Positions 15,813 to 23,811 of a stretch of DNA of 45,783 nt are shown piece by piece. The notes below the pieces were generated by a model. It was not told the origin of the DNA. It ran no database searches and was given only the letters and a program-made list of their open reading frames with translations. A program made the translations under genes and the position numbers. Source of the DNA: Segetibacter aerophilus (lineage in GTDB: Bacteria > Bacteroidota > Bacteroidia > Chitinophagales > Chitinophagaceae); the NCBI RefSeq assembly GCF_007991655.1, contig NZ_BJYT01000033.1, forward strand, positions 1 through 45,783, written 5' to 3'. The stretch's first letter is position 1. Every line of letters starts with the position of its first letter.

Positions 15813-17030
15813 ATGGATCACAAAATCAGTATTCTTTTTTACAGCAGAATTGCTTCAACTAACAGAGACAATTTAGTTCCTATCTATTTAAGAATTACCA
15901 TTGATGGGCAGCGAATAGAGCAAACAACAAAACGTTTTGTAGAGCTGTCGAAATGGTCAAATACTCGAGGCAAAATGAAAGGCGCGCACGCTGAGGCCAG
16001 ATCTTTTAATAGTTTTCTCGATGCAATAAAACACAAAGTCCACACCGCCGAGCGAGAGCTTTTACATGACGGAAAAGAAATTACCTATCAAACTTTTAAG
16101 GAGAAGTGGTTTGGAGTTGATGTAAAGGTGTACAAAATCCTGGAAGTTTTTGAAAACCACAATCGGCAGGTGGCCCAGCTAATTGGGAAAGACTTTTCTC
16201 CTGCAACTCTCCAGCGTTATAAAACCTCACTCGATCATACGAGAAGCTTTATTAAATGGAAATATAAGGTCCAGGATATCGAAGTGACCAAACTTAATTA
16301 TGAGTTTATTAATGATTATGCCTTTTGGCTAAAAACCACAAGGAATTGCAACCATAACAGCACAATGAAGTACCTGGCAAATTTTAAAAAAGTTGTATTG
16401 CTCTGTATTAAAAATGGTTACCTTCAAAAAGATCCCTTTGTAGGCTTTAAATTAACTAAACGCGAAGTTGAAAGACCATTTCTATCAAAAGATGAATTAC
16501 AGACGATGGCAGCAAAAGAATTTCCAGCTGCTCGCCTTAATCATGTAAGAGATATTTTTCTTTTTAGTTGTTACACTGGCCTTGCTTATGCAGATGTAAA
16601 AAAGCTTAAAAGAAATGAGATAGGTGTAGGTGTTGACGGCGAACAATGGATATTTACAAAAAGGCAAAAAACAGATACCGCTTCAAGAATACCCTTGTTG
16701 CCAGTCGCGGAAAGGTTATTAGATAAATACAAAGACAATCCTCAATGTATGTCCGGAAGTATATTACCGGTATTAAGCAATCAAAAAATGAATGCTTATT
16801 TAAAAGAAATTGCAGACGTGTGTGGTATAAATAAAGTTTTGACCTTTCACATTGCCCGTCACACTTTTGCGACTACCGTTACCTTAAGTAATGGTGTTCC
16901 TATTGAAACTGTTTCAAAAATGCTTGGTCATACAAATCTTCGTACCACTCAACACTATGCTAAAATTTTGGATATCAAAGTTGGGGAGGATATGAAAGCG
17001 TTGAAGGGTAAATTAGAGGATAGGATTTAG
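15813..17030 (+). CDS. Tyrosine recombinase (island integrase)
   Basis: A 405-aa site-specific recombinase of the Bacteroidota integrase type. An N-terminal arm-binding domain (residues ~1-95) and a core-binding SAM-like domain (~105-205) precede the catalytic domain (~220-395). Catalytic residues visible are Lys in F-T-K-R-Q-K-T, H-I-A-R-H-T-F (box II His and Arg), G-H-T-N-L, and the nucleophile Tyr in T-Q-H-Y-A-K-I. The first catalytic Arg, normally in T-G-L-R, is replaced: the block reads C-Y-T-G-L-A-Y-A-D-V. A comparable loss is known in IntDOT of CTnDOT. The gene starts 253 bases after tRNA-Ser in the same direction, a classic island layout. Length and motifs suggest it is intact. Confidence 0.93.
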   Translation: MDHKISILFYSRIASTNRDNLVPIYLRITIDGQRIEQTTKRFVELSKWSNTRGKMKGAHAEARSFNSFLDAIKHKVHTAERELLHDGKEITYQTFKEKWFGVDVKVYKILEVFENHNRQVAQLIGKDFSPATLQRYKTSLDHTRSFIKWKYKVQDIEVTKLNYEFINDYAFWLKTTRNCNHNSTMKYLANFKKVVLLCIKNGYLQKDPFVGFKLTKREVERPFLSKDELQTMAAKEFPAARLNHVRDIFLFSCYTGLAYADVKKLKRNEIGVGVDGEQWIFTKRQKTDTASRIPLLPVAERLLDKYKDNPQCMSGSILPVLSNQKMNAYLKEIADVCGINKVLTFHIARHTFATTVTLSNGVPIETVSKMLGHTNLRTTQHYAKILDIKVGEDMKALKGKLEDRI

Positions 17031-17063
17031 CAGGGAAAGAAGCGAAGTGCACTTTTAACTGTT

Positions 17064-17213
17064 AGAACAGTCGCCTTTGTGGATTACGAGACCGCCTACC
17101 TAAAGGCCCACTACCCCACGGAATACAGAGTAAGCGTTCTTAACCATGCCGGCAATATCGAAAAGATTACTTTCTTTATAGAGGAATGTAAGCGCATTGG
17201 CTTACATGTGCTT
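17064..17213 (+). pseudogene. dnaE: dnaE fragment (DNA polymerase III alpha remnant)
   Basis: Reading from about 17064, the translation contains A-F-V-D-Y-E-T-A-Y-L-K-A-H-Y-P-T-E-Y, then N-I-E-K-I-T-F-F-I-E-E-C-K-R-I-G-L-H-V-L. This closely matches an internal block of bacterial DnaE, where replicative copies read V-x-Y-Q-T-A-Y-L-K-A-x-Y-P-x-E-Y and F-x-E-E-C-x-x-M-G. Only about 50 codons of a gene of more than 1100 remain, with no start and no downstream continuation: likeness stops near 17213 and the repeat begins at 17242. It is a scar left by recombination rather than a working gene. Confidence 0.8.
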
Positions 17214-17636
17214 ACTTTATTATTCGATCAGACACAACTGATACCAACTTTGCATTTTGTTGCTTTAATTCCTGAAGGTCTTCAACCACTTCAGTTAGTA
17301 CTGTTTGTACGATTTCGGCTTCCATAACTGTCCCTTGATTTACAAGCGATGAGATTGCATTTTTTTCTTTCGCTTTTGGGAAAAACGTTTGTTTATTTCT
17401 TCATTGTTTGGCTCTGGCTTTATAAGCATCTATGGTGTCTTCTTTATTGCTTTGCAAAATTGAATGATTTGAACTTGCAGTCTGCTGAACTAAGGTACGG
17501 GCGAAGATTCTTTAACTTTATAAAAGGTATTTGCAAGACAGCTAAAGTGGATGTAGAAAGGTTCTGCTGAGCTTTACGTTAGTTAAGTCTTTGTGTACTG
17601 CTCTTAGTACTTACAAAAATGAAAAGTTTTCATCTA
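17214..17636. other. Island junction region without intact genes
   Basis: After the dnaE scrap comes the degenerate gene-end repeat (17242-17495), then about 140 bases with no recognisable content up to the TPR gene stop. Weak hairpins occur near 17595-17635 (GTACT/AGTAC and ATGAAAA/TTTTCAT). Neither has a T tract on the minus strand, so no terminator for the eCIS operon is claimed. Confidence 0.5.
17242..17495 (-). pseudogene. Degenerate copy of the gene end found at 45460-45715
   Basis: About 254 bp match 45460-45715 in the same orientation, with scattered substitutions and small gaps. On the minus strand it holds the end of one reading frame, closing K-R-K-K-K-M-Q-S-H-R-L-stop, and the start of a second, M-E-A-E-I-V-Q-T-V-L-T-E-V-V-E-D-L. 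Relative to the right copy, a 2-base deletion (ATAGATGCTTATAAAG against GTAGATGTGCTTATGAAAC) breaks the first frame, and the second diverges after L-V. So this is a pseudogene fragment. I suspect a mobilisation or conjugation gene from the Lys-rich ending and context, but the family is not recognised. Confidence 0.75.
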
Positions 17637-18494
17637 CTAAATTTTTTCTAAGTACTTTTTAGCCCTTAAATCATTTGGAGATATTTTAAGTACGGAAGCA
17701 AAAAAACATTTTGCCTTTTCATCATTTCCGTCAGCAAGTTCGAGTAAGCCCCTTTCGGTAATCACTTTTACATTATGTGGGTTTATTAAAAGTATTCTAT
17801 CAAATTCTTTTTTTGCTTTTTCTATGTTCTGTTGTGAAAGATATACCAGTGCAAGATGATAACGGGATGCTTCATCATCGGGAGCAATTGCAAGCGCACG
17901 GAAGAATGCCTTTTCAGCAACTCCAAAATTTTGTCTCATTAACTCCATAATACCGAGTTGACTCCAGGCAAAAGCATTGTTGGCATCATGTTCAATAGCC
18001 CGGTGCAAGCACGCTACCGCCTCATTAGCTTTTTTCAAACCGGTTTTTACAAGCGCCAGCTGTATCCAGTATTTTACCTGGTCCGGTTTTAAGGCAAGTG
18101 CTTTTTCCCAACACTGTTCTGCAGCCTGGAAATCTTGTTGTAGCATGGCTACGGTCGCGAGACTCTCCCAGGCGAAAACGTTTTGGAGATTATGCTCGAT
18201 CGCTTTGCTAATGCATGCTACTCCTTCTTCGCCCTTCCCTTCCTGCACGAGTATATTACCAAGGTTAAGCCAGGCGCTGGAACTCTCGGCGTTTATTTTC
18301 AACGATTTCCTCGCGGTCTTTTCTGCTTCGGAAAGTTTCCCTTTTTGCTGTAGTACGAAAGCAAGGTTATTGTACGCAGATGAATCCCTGGCATCAGCCT
18401 TAACTGCTTCCCTGAATTTTTTCTCTGCCGCGTCCAGGTCGCCGGTAAGGAACGTTTGCACACCGGCATTGTTGATCGTATCATTTAACTGCAT
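17637..18494 (-). CDS. TPR-repeat protein closing the eCIS operon
   Basis: A 285-aa protein made of about eight tetratricopeptide repeats (phrases such as S-A-Y-N-N-L-A-F-V-L-Q-Q-K-G-K-L and S-A-W-L-N-L-G-N-I-L-V-Q-E-G-K-G). The start chosen is the ATG at 18494, before Q-L-N-D-T-I; an earlier in-frame start at 18551 would overlap the DUF4157 gene by 41 bases and adds residues with no repeat likeness. TPR proteins are scaffolds for protein contacts. As last gene of the operon, directly after the candidate payload, it could be a chaperone, loading factor or assembly scaffold. That role is inference; no signal peptide is visible. Confidence 0.85.
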   Translation of the reverse strand: MQLNDTINNAGVQTFLTGDLDAAEKKFREAVKADARDSSAYNNLAFVLQQKGKLSEAEKTARKSLKINAESSSAWLNLGNILVQEGKGEEGVACISKAIEHNLQNVFAWESLATVAMLQQDFQAAEQCWEKALALKPDQVKYWIQLALVKTGLKKANEAVACLHRAIEHDANNAFAWSQLGIMELMRQNFGVAEKAFFRALAIAPDDEASRYHLALVYLSQQNIEKAKKEFDRILLINPHNVKVITERGLLELADGNDEKAKCFFASVLKISPNDLRAKKYLEKI

Positions 18495-18510
18495 AAGAAA
18501 AGTTTTAAGA

Positions 18511-21500
18511 TTAACCGAATAATTGTTGGCCGATACCTTTCGCAAAATCACTTACGCTAATGTCCGGTGCTTCAAACTTTACATCGTCAAGTGATATTTC
18601 AAAAGGTTTATTTTCTTCATAATGTACGGGGAATTTTACGCCGAACTTCATAGCAGGACCCCATTCAAACGCATACAGATTCCACTTCCACTCTTTGCTG
18701 AATTCTGTCACCCAAAGATCAAGCACCGCCTCCACGTAGGCATTTACATCAAACTTGAATTTGGGTTGAACGGATAACGAAGCTTCTGCATCAAGCTTGA
18801 ATCCAGTGGCAGGCGTCCAGTTCACGACAACACCTGCCTCTGCAGCGCCTTCTATACCCAGTGCACCACCGAGTTCGATGCCTCCTGATACACGTGCAAT
18901 ACCAACACTCAATCCAATACCTGCACGAACATAGACACGAAGACCTGCCTCGGCCGGTACCTTGAATTTTGCATTACCGGTGATGGACATACTTTCTTCC
19001 TCTGCCGGGTTGTATTTGACTTCTACCGCTGCATCCGTTAATTGACCGGGACCAATACTTGCATAGGCTTCTGCGCCGCCCCCAATTGTTGCAACAAGTC
19101 CGATACTCCTGCTCCCAACCGGAATAGCAAACAATGGAATCTCAATGGTAGGCGCTTTAAATATCTCTTTCTTGATCTCCTTCTTTTCGAAAATATTTAC
19201 TGCTGCTGGAATGCCAATCTTGCCTACTACTTCGATATTTCCATCGGGCTTGAAAGTAACGCCGGCCGTGCCCTGCAGCCAATCCGTTATCTTCAAAGTC
19301 AATGACCCGCCCCCGAATACTTTGAGATCTTCACCTGGTCCTCCCGACGGTTTGCCGTCAGCGCCTACCGCCTGGTTAGTAACACCTACGGTAGCGGTAC
19401 CCGCCAGCCTGCCTTTTGTATAACCAACAGTGCCGCTTACTGTAAATACGCCATCAACATAGCTTACGGTGAGGTCTGAATCAATACCGGGAATATTAGG
19501 TTTCGCATTGCCGGACATCGAAACTTTTGTTTCCTCACCGGCAGTTTCAACCTTTGCTGTTACCTTACCGCTTTTAATGAACTTGTGCTTGAAATTTGCT
19601 TCCCCCTCGATCAGCAACTGATCATTGCCGTAAGTAACGCTCATCTTACCGTCTTCAAGTCCGGGAATACCAAACTTCGCGGAACCGTCTGCCTTGAAAA
19701 TTCTGTCAGCGTAATTCACATTGATCTCTGCGCTATCAATGCCCTTAATTTTTCCCTTTGGTATTTTGATATTGCCATTAACATCCCATTTATCCTCTCC
19801 TCCTTCCGTATGCTCGTAGCTGGCTTTTACATTTGCTTTCACACCACCAAACAGTTTCTCATCAAACTCAAAATTTCCCATGAGCTTGAACACACCGTTA
19901 GTATCGCCTGTAGCGCTGATCTCGCCCTTTCCAACCTTATTGATTTCAAAATTGATTTTGCCTGTTACACCAATTGCAGCGGTACCACCATTGGCAAAAA
20001 CAATCAACGAGGCATCAGTTACTTTTAAGGGAGGTGGAATGCCTTTTATATTACCGGAGCTAAAGGTCCTGCTCAGTATTACATTCTTACCTTCAATAGA
20101 AAAATCGATGTAAAGGTCTTTGATGATTTCAACGGAAGGTTGTATTCTTCCTTTTGCCACTATACCTACATCCGGAAGCATCTCTGCTGAATCCAGTTCA
20201 ATAGGGCTCATCCCTTTTACCTTAAGATTGCTGAGTACAGTTTCAAGATTTCCGCCACCCCGGGTCCTTCGCTTCATGAAACCACCAAAGTCAACCCCAT
20301 CCATTGTATATATGTTGATCGAAATATTATCAAGGGGTTCGAAAATCTTGGGATTGGGGTTGAACTTGCCGGTAATCGTTCCTGCAACCGCCCCGCTTTT
20401 GGACAGATTTATATTTCCTTCAAAGCCGGGCATGCGCTTCAACGAATCATTACGTAACATCGCACCGCCTCCTTCCGAAGTATAAGCAATAGGATTATCT
20501 TCTTTGCCGGCAACCTGTTCTATTTCCCGGTCGGTCATTTTTTCGAAATTCTTCAGGTGCTGTCCCTTTTGGACCTGGTCGAATGACCAATATCCGTCAG
20601 CACCACTTCCCTTGCTGCTCTTTTCTGTTTTTCCTGTAAAAGATACTTTCTCAAATTTTATCTCGTAGTCCTTCATCGCATCATCAACGCTGAAGGCTTG
20701 ATTTGTTTTGGTGATGAAATTTTGAACAGCCTTTTCAACATTGTTGCTGATCTGCGAGCCAGAACTGCGATTGCCTGAAAAATTAAGCAGCTCCATATTA
20801 TCAATCGTGTTCTCACCACCAACTAATTGCAGCTCGAGGATGTGGTCTACATCGAATGCTGAAACTTCTCCGGATGCATTCCATAATGGCACCTTGCTGT
20901 TTTCTATCAACGTCTCCTCTTTACCGAATAACTTGATCCCCTTCCACTTCAAAAAATATACATCTGGTAAGGACGGCTTTTTACCTGCTTTAGTCTTTAA
21001 GCCATCAACAGCGGTCTTAACACCTGCAGCAATACCCGGATCTTTTTTCCAAATCTCTGTTTGTGCTTTGCCACCAGTGGCTGCCTTGCGGCTGTAATTT
21101 TTTTTGCGCGTAGCGCTGGTGCCAAACTTTCCTGTATTGCGCGATTTGAATTGCGGTACTTCGATGGACGGAATAACGATCTGGCTTCCGACGATCTTAC
21201 CTGCATCTGTTGCTCCTCCACCATCCGACGGCGTAGGATTACGGTAAGCAATAGCCCGCAGTACCTGGTCTTTTTGTTGCACAACGTGGGTTAATTCATG
21301 CGCAATCAGCTCCCTGCCACGGTCACTTTCAGGATCGTATTTCCCTGTATTGAAAAATATATCGTTCCCAATAGCAAACGCCTGTGCATTTAGTGAAGCG
21401 CAAAGCTCTGCAGATTCTTTATCATCATGGATTTTTACTTCAGAGAAATCATATTTAAAGGATTGCTCCATGTCAGCCTTCAGCTGGTCATTCAGTGGGC

Positions 21501-22425
21501 GACCAGAACCTTTCTTGGCATTGATCTTTTCTTCAATGGCCTGCAATTTCGCCTCATCGTTTTCAGGATCGTCCTGTTGTTTGGTGTCTCCTTCTTTACC
21601 ACCTTCCTTACGACCTAAAGCAGTGGCTAGCGGTTTCTCCTGCGGCTTTTGATGGATAACCGGAGCTGGTACGTCCTTGCGATGTAGAGATTTTGGTTTT
21701 GCACTTTTATCTTTTTCTTGGTCTACAGGCTTCTTATCCTTATTGTTTTCCTCCTTCTTCGCTACTTTATCTTGCTTATCATCGTCTTTTTTTGCAGCTT
21801 TCTTTTCTTCATTTTCATTTCCCTTTTTCTTCGCTTCCTGCTTCTTATCGTCTTTCTTTGCTAGTTTATCTTTTTTACCATCGTCTTGCTTGGCAACTTT
21901 TTTTTCTTCTTTCTGGCTACTCGCTTTCTTCGCTTCCTGCTTCTTATCGTCTTTCTTTGCTAGTTTATCTTTTTTACCATCGTCTTGCTTAGCAACTTTT
22001 TTTTCTTCTTTCTCGCTACTCGCTTTCTTCGCTTCCTGTTTCTTGTCGTCTTTCTTTGTTAGCTTATCCTGCTTATCGTCATCTTTTTTAGCAGCCTTCT
22101 TTTCCTCCTTCCGGCTTCCCATTTTCTGAACTTCCTTATTGTCCTTATCTTCCTTCGTCTTTAACCCTTCTTTTTTCGGCTCTACATTCGGTTCTGTCAA
22201 AGGTTCCTTCGCCGCATTGTCTTTTTTGTCATCTGCTGTTTTCGTATGAGCTCGCTTCTCCTTTTGTTCGTCCACTACCCTACTTGCAACGGTGTCCGCT
22301 TCTTTCTCCGCCGGGTCTGAGGCCTTGCTGACTGTGAGCTTCGCCTGCACTGGCAAAGCATCTGCCATACTGAACGGTGTTGCTTTACTGGCCAACGAAG
22401 AATTTGTTTTTCCAATGAAGCCCAT
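18511..22425 (-). CDS. Giant DUF4157 (eCIS core domain) protein, candidate payload
   Basis: A 1304-aa protein. Residues ~50-300 are extremely rich in Lys, Asp, Glu and Ala, with 33-residue tandem repeats at ~100-225. Residues ~310-385 form the DUF4157 domain ending in a metalloprotease-like H-E-L-T-H (H376-E377, H380). DUF4157 is a hallmark of proteins tied to eCIS loci, often toxins or loading-associated proteins. Around 520-565 lies an HNH-like block: D527-H528, E-L-Q-L-V-G-G, then spaced Asn residues and N-R-S-S-G-S. The rest (~660-1300) is a chain of beta-strand repeats (alternating V-x-x-x-G-x-V patterns) ending in E-W-K-W-N-L-Y-A-F-E-W-G. No signal peptide. It sits between the ATPase and TPR genes and is the best payload candidate here. 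A structural role is possible given the long beta region. Confidence 0.8.
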   Translation of the reverse strand: MGFIGKTNSSLASKATPFSMADALPVQAKLTVSKASDPAEKEADTVASRVVDEQKEKRAHTKTADDKKDNAAKEPLTEPNVEPKKEGLKTKEDKDNKEVQKMGSRKEEKKAAKKDDDKQDKLTKKDDKKQEAKKASSEKEEKKVAKQDDGKKDKLAKKDDKKQEAKKASSQKEEKKVAKQDDGKKDKLAKKDDKKQEAKKKGNENEEKKAAKKDDDKQDKVAKKEENNKDKKPVDQEKDKSAKPKSLHRKDVPAPVIHQKPQEKPLATALGRKEGGKEGDTKQQDDPENDEAKLQAIEEKINAKKGSGRPLNDQLKADMEQSFKYDFSEVKIHDDKESAELCASLNAQAFAIGNDIFFNTGKYDPESDRGRELIAHELTHVVQQKDQVLRAIAYRNPTPSDGGGATDAGKIVGSQIVIPSIEVPQFKSRNTGKFGTSATRKKNYSRKAATGGKAQTEIWKKDPGIAAGVKTAVDGLKTKAGKKPSLPDVYFLKWKGIKLFGKEETLIENSKVPLWNASGEVSAFDVDHILELQLVGGENTIDNMELLNFSGNRSSGSQISNNVEKAVQNFITKTNQAFSVDDAMKDYEIKFEKVSFTGKTEKSSKGSGADGYWSFDQVQKGQHLKNFEKMTDREIEQVAGKEDNPIAYTSEGGGAMLRNDSLKRMPGFEGNINLSKSGAVAGTITGKFNPNPKIFEPLDNISINIYTMDGVDFGGFMKRRTRGGGNLETVLSNLKVKGMSPIELDSAEMLPDVGIVAKGRIQPSVEIIKDLYIDFSIEGKNVILSRTFSSGNIKGIPPPLKVTDASLIVFANGGTAAIGVTGKINFEINKVGKGEISATGDTNGVFKLMGNFEFDEKLFGGVKANVKASYEHTEGGEDKWDVNGNIKIPKGKIKGIDSAEINVNYADRIFKADGSAKFGIPGLEDGKMSVTYGNDQLLIEGEANFKHKFIKSGKVTAKVETAGEETKVSMSGNAKPNIPGIDSDLTVSYVDGVFTVSGTVGYTKGRLAGTATVGVTNQAVGADGKPSGGPGEDLKVFGGGSLTLKITDWLQGTAGVTFKPDGNIEVVGKIGIPAAVNIFEKKEIKKEIFKAPTIEIPLFAIPVGSRSIGLVATIGGGAEAYASIGPGQLTDAAVEVKYNPAEEESMSITGNAKFKVPAEAGLRVYVRAGIGLSVGIARVSGGIELGGALGIEGAAEAGVVVNWTPATGFKLDAEASLSVQPKFKFDVNAYVEAVLDLWVTEFSKEWKWNLYAFEWGPAMKFGVKFPVHYEENKPFEISLDDVKFEAPDISVSDFAKGIGQQLFG
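21745..22120 (-). repeat. 99-bp tandem repeats coding a Lys/Asp/Glu-rich segment
   Basis: Nearly identical units begin at 21841 and 21940, with more diverged units on both sides (22039 onward and before 21841), giving about 3.8 units. Each encodes 33 residues of the type K-K-D-D-K-K-Q-E-A-K-K-A-S-S followed by K-E-E-K-K-V-A-K-Q-D-D. The period is a multiple of three, so gain or loss of units keeps the frame. It is not a CRISPR: the units are contiguous and coding. Confidence 0.88.
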
Positions 22426-22443
22426 AGCATTGCTTTTAGACAG

Positions 22444-23811
22444 TTATGAATTCAGATTATCACCGGACAGACTTGACTCCTTGGATAATTCTTTTTTGAT
22501 GCCCATAATCACATTTTCACTGGTGATAATATTGTTTCCCTGCTTCAATGCCATCACTGAAGCGTACCGGACAACGTTCATGATATTCGCTCCTGTGAGT
22601 GAAAAGTTCTCAGACAACGCTTGCAGGTTAACGTCATTAGCGAAGGACGTACTCGGCGAAAAACTTTGTCGCCATAAACGCTGACGCTGTTCTTTGTCAG
22701 GTAGCGGGAAATGGGTAATGAGTTGAAACCGGCGGAGAAATGCCTTGTCGATATTGCCCTTAAGGTTGGTGGCAAGAATGGCAAGCCCCTCATATTCTTC
22801 CATCCTCATCAAGAGGTACGAGACTTCCTGGTTTGCAAATCGATCGTTGGCGTTTTGGATATTCGAACGTTTGCCGAATAGTGCATCGGCTTCGTCAAAA
22901 AATAAAATCCATTTTTTGTTTGCTGCTGCGTCAAATATCCTTGATAAATTCTTTTCCGTTTCGCCGATGTATTTCGAGATCACCATTGACAGGTCGATCC
23001 GATAAACCGGCAGATTGTTTTGCTTCCCGATCAACGCCGCAGCCAAAGACTTGCCAGTACCGGAGGGGCCATAAAAGAGACATTTGAAACCATCTGGGAT
23101 TTTGTTGCCGAACCCCCATTTACCAAGTAATTTCTCTTTATGGTCCAACCATGTTCGTATTTCCTCCAATTGCTGCTCCGTCTCACTAGCCAGCACCATC
23201 TCATCATATTTGAAATTGGTGGTGAGGAGCCTGGCGGGAAAATTTGAATTGAATAAGGGTTGATACGTCGTTGCAGTAGTAAGCATATGCAACACATCTT
23301 TCGAAATAAGAATGACGCCACTAGTTTCCGGCTCATAAGCAGATATCTCCTGCAGCTTCAAGATGTTTTTTGTATAGAACTTATGTTGCGGAGAAAACAG
23401 CAGGCTGCATTCCAATCTTTTTTGAAGATCACTACCGGCAATGAGAAAGAAAACGGTTTCACCTGTTGGAATTAAACCGCCATGTGACGAACCCTTGATA
23501 CCACCGATATCGGGGAGCTGCCTGTTATCTATCCCAAACTTTGCCAACGAACGCTCGACAAGGTGAGGGTCCACATAAGGTAACAAGGAGACCAGCAGGA
23601 TCATCCGCTCTGTGTCGTTCAATTCGAAGGATCTGATAAACTGCTGATAAACGGAAACCGGTGAGTGAAATGCGGGCGCCGGCATTTTCGCAAATGGCAT
23701 TTCTTTTTTCTTTTGAACAAAAGACGTAAGCCGGCTTTCCAGCACCGCAGTCAGCCAATGAAGATCTTTTTGAAGATGTGCGGCGTTATGTATCAGGTTC
23801 TTGTTTGCCAT
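22444..23811 (-). CDS. AAA+ ATPase of the eCIS (Afp15-like)
   Basis: A 455-aa ATPase (464 if the ATG at 23838 is used). The Walker A motif G-P-S-G-T-G-K-S is at residues 257-264 and the Walker B motif with D315-E316 in L-F-F-D-E-A-D-A-L-F-G-K-R (numbering from 23838). An arginine-finger-like F-L-R-R-F lies after. The N-terminal ~200 residues are the helical domain typical of eCIS ATPases. Members of this family are conserved in Afp/PVC/MAC clusters and are thought to help assembly or cargo handling rather than sheath recycling. I prefer the ATG at 23811 because it overlaps the tape-measure gene by 19 rather than 46 bases; both are possible. Confidence 0.9.
   Translation of the reverse strand: MANKNLIHNAAHLQKDLHWLTAVLESRLTSFVQKKKEMPFAKMPAPAFHSPVSVYQQFIRSFELNDTERMILLVSLLPYVDPHLVERSLAKFGIDNRQLPDIGGIKGSSHGGLIPTGETVFFLIAGSDLQKRLECSLLFSPQHKFYTKNILKLQEISAYEPETSGVILISKDVLHMLTTATTYQPLFNSNFPARLLTTNFKYDEMVLASETEQQLEEIRTWLDHKEKLLGKWGFGNKIPDGFKCLFYGPSGTGKSLAAALIGKQNNLPVYRIDLSMVISKYIGETEKNLSRIFDAAANKKWILFFDEADALFGKRSNIQNANDRFANQEVSYLLMRMEEYEGLAILATNLKGNIDKAFLRRFQLITHFPLPDKEQRQRLWRQSFSPSTSFANDVNLQALSENFSLTGANIMNVVRYASVMALKQGNNIITSENVIMGIKKELSKESSLSGDNLNS

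Noticed and set aside
17349-17570. Plus-strand 73-codon frame rich in Leu/Phe
   Set aside because: It is antisense to the degenerate repeat copy and has no counterpart in the right copy.
17590-17636. Terminator of the eCIS operon
   Set aside because: Two short stems exist, but one has a single-base loop and neither is followed by a T run on the minus strand.
21745-22120. CRISPR array
   Set aside because: The repeats are contiguous 99-bp coding units without spacers, in frame in a long gene; no cas genes are near.
21677-22129. Plus-strand 150-codon Ser/Phe-rich frame
   Set aside because: It is the antisense shadow of the Lys/Asp-rich repeats in the DUF4157 gene; poly-Ser/Phe arises from complementing AAG/GAA codons.
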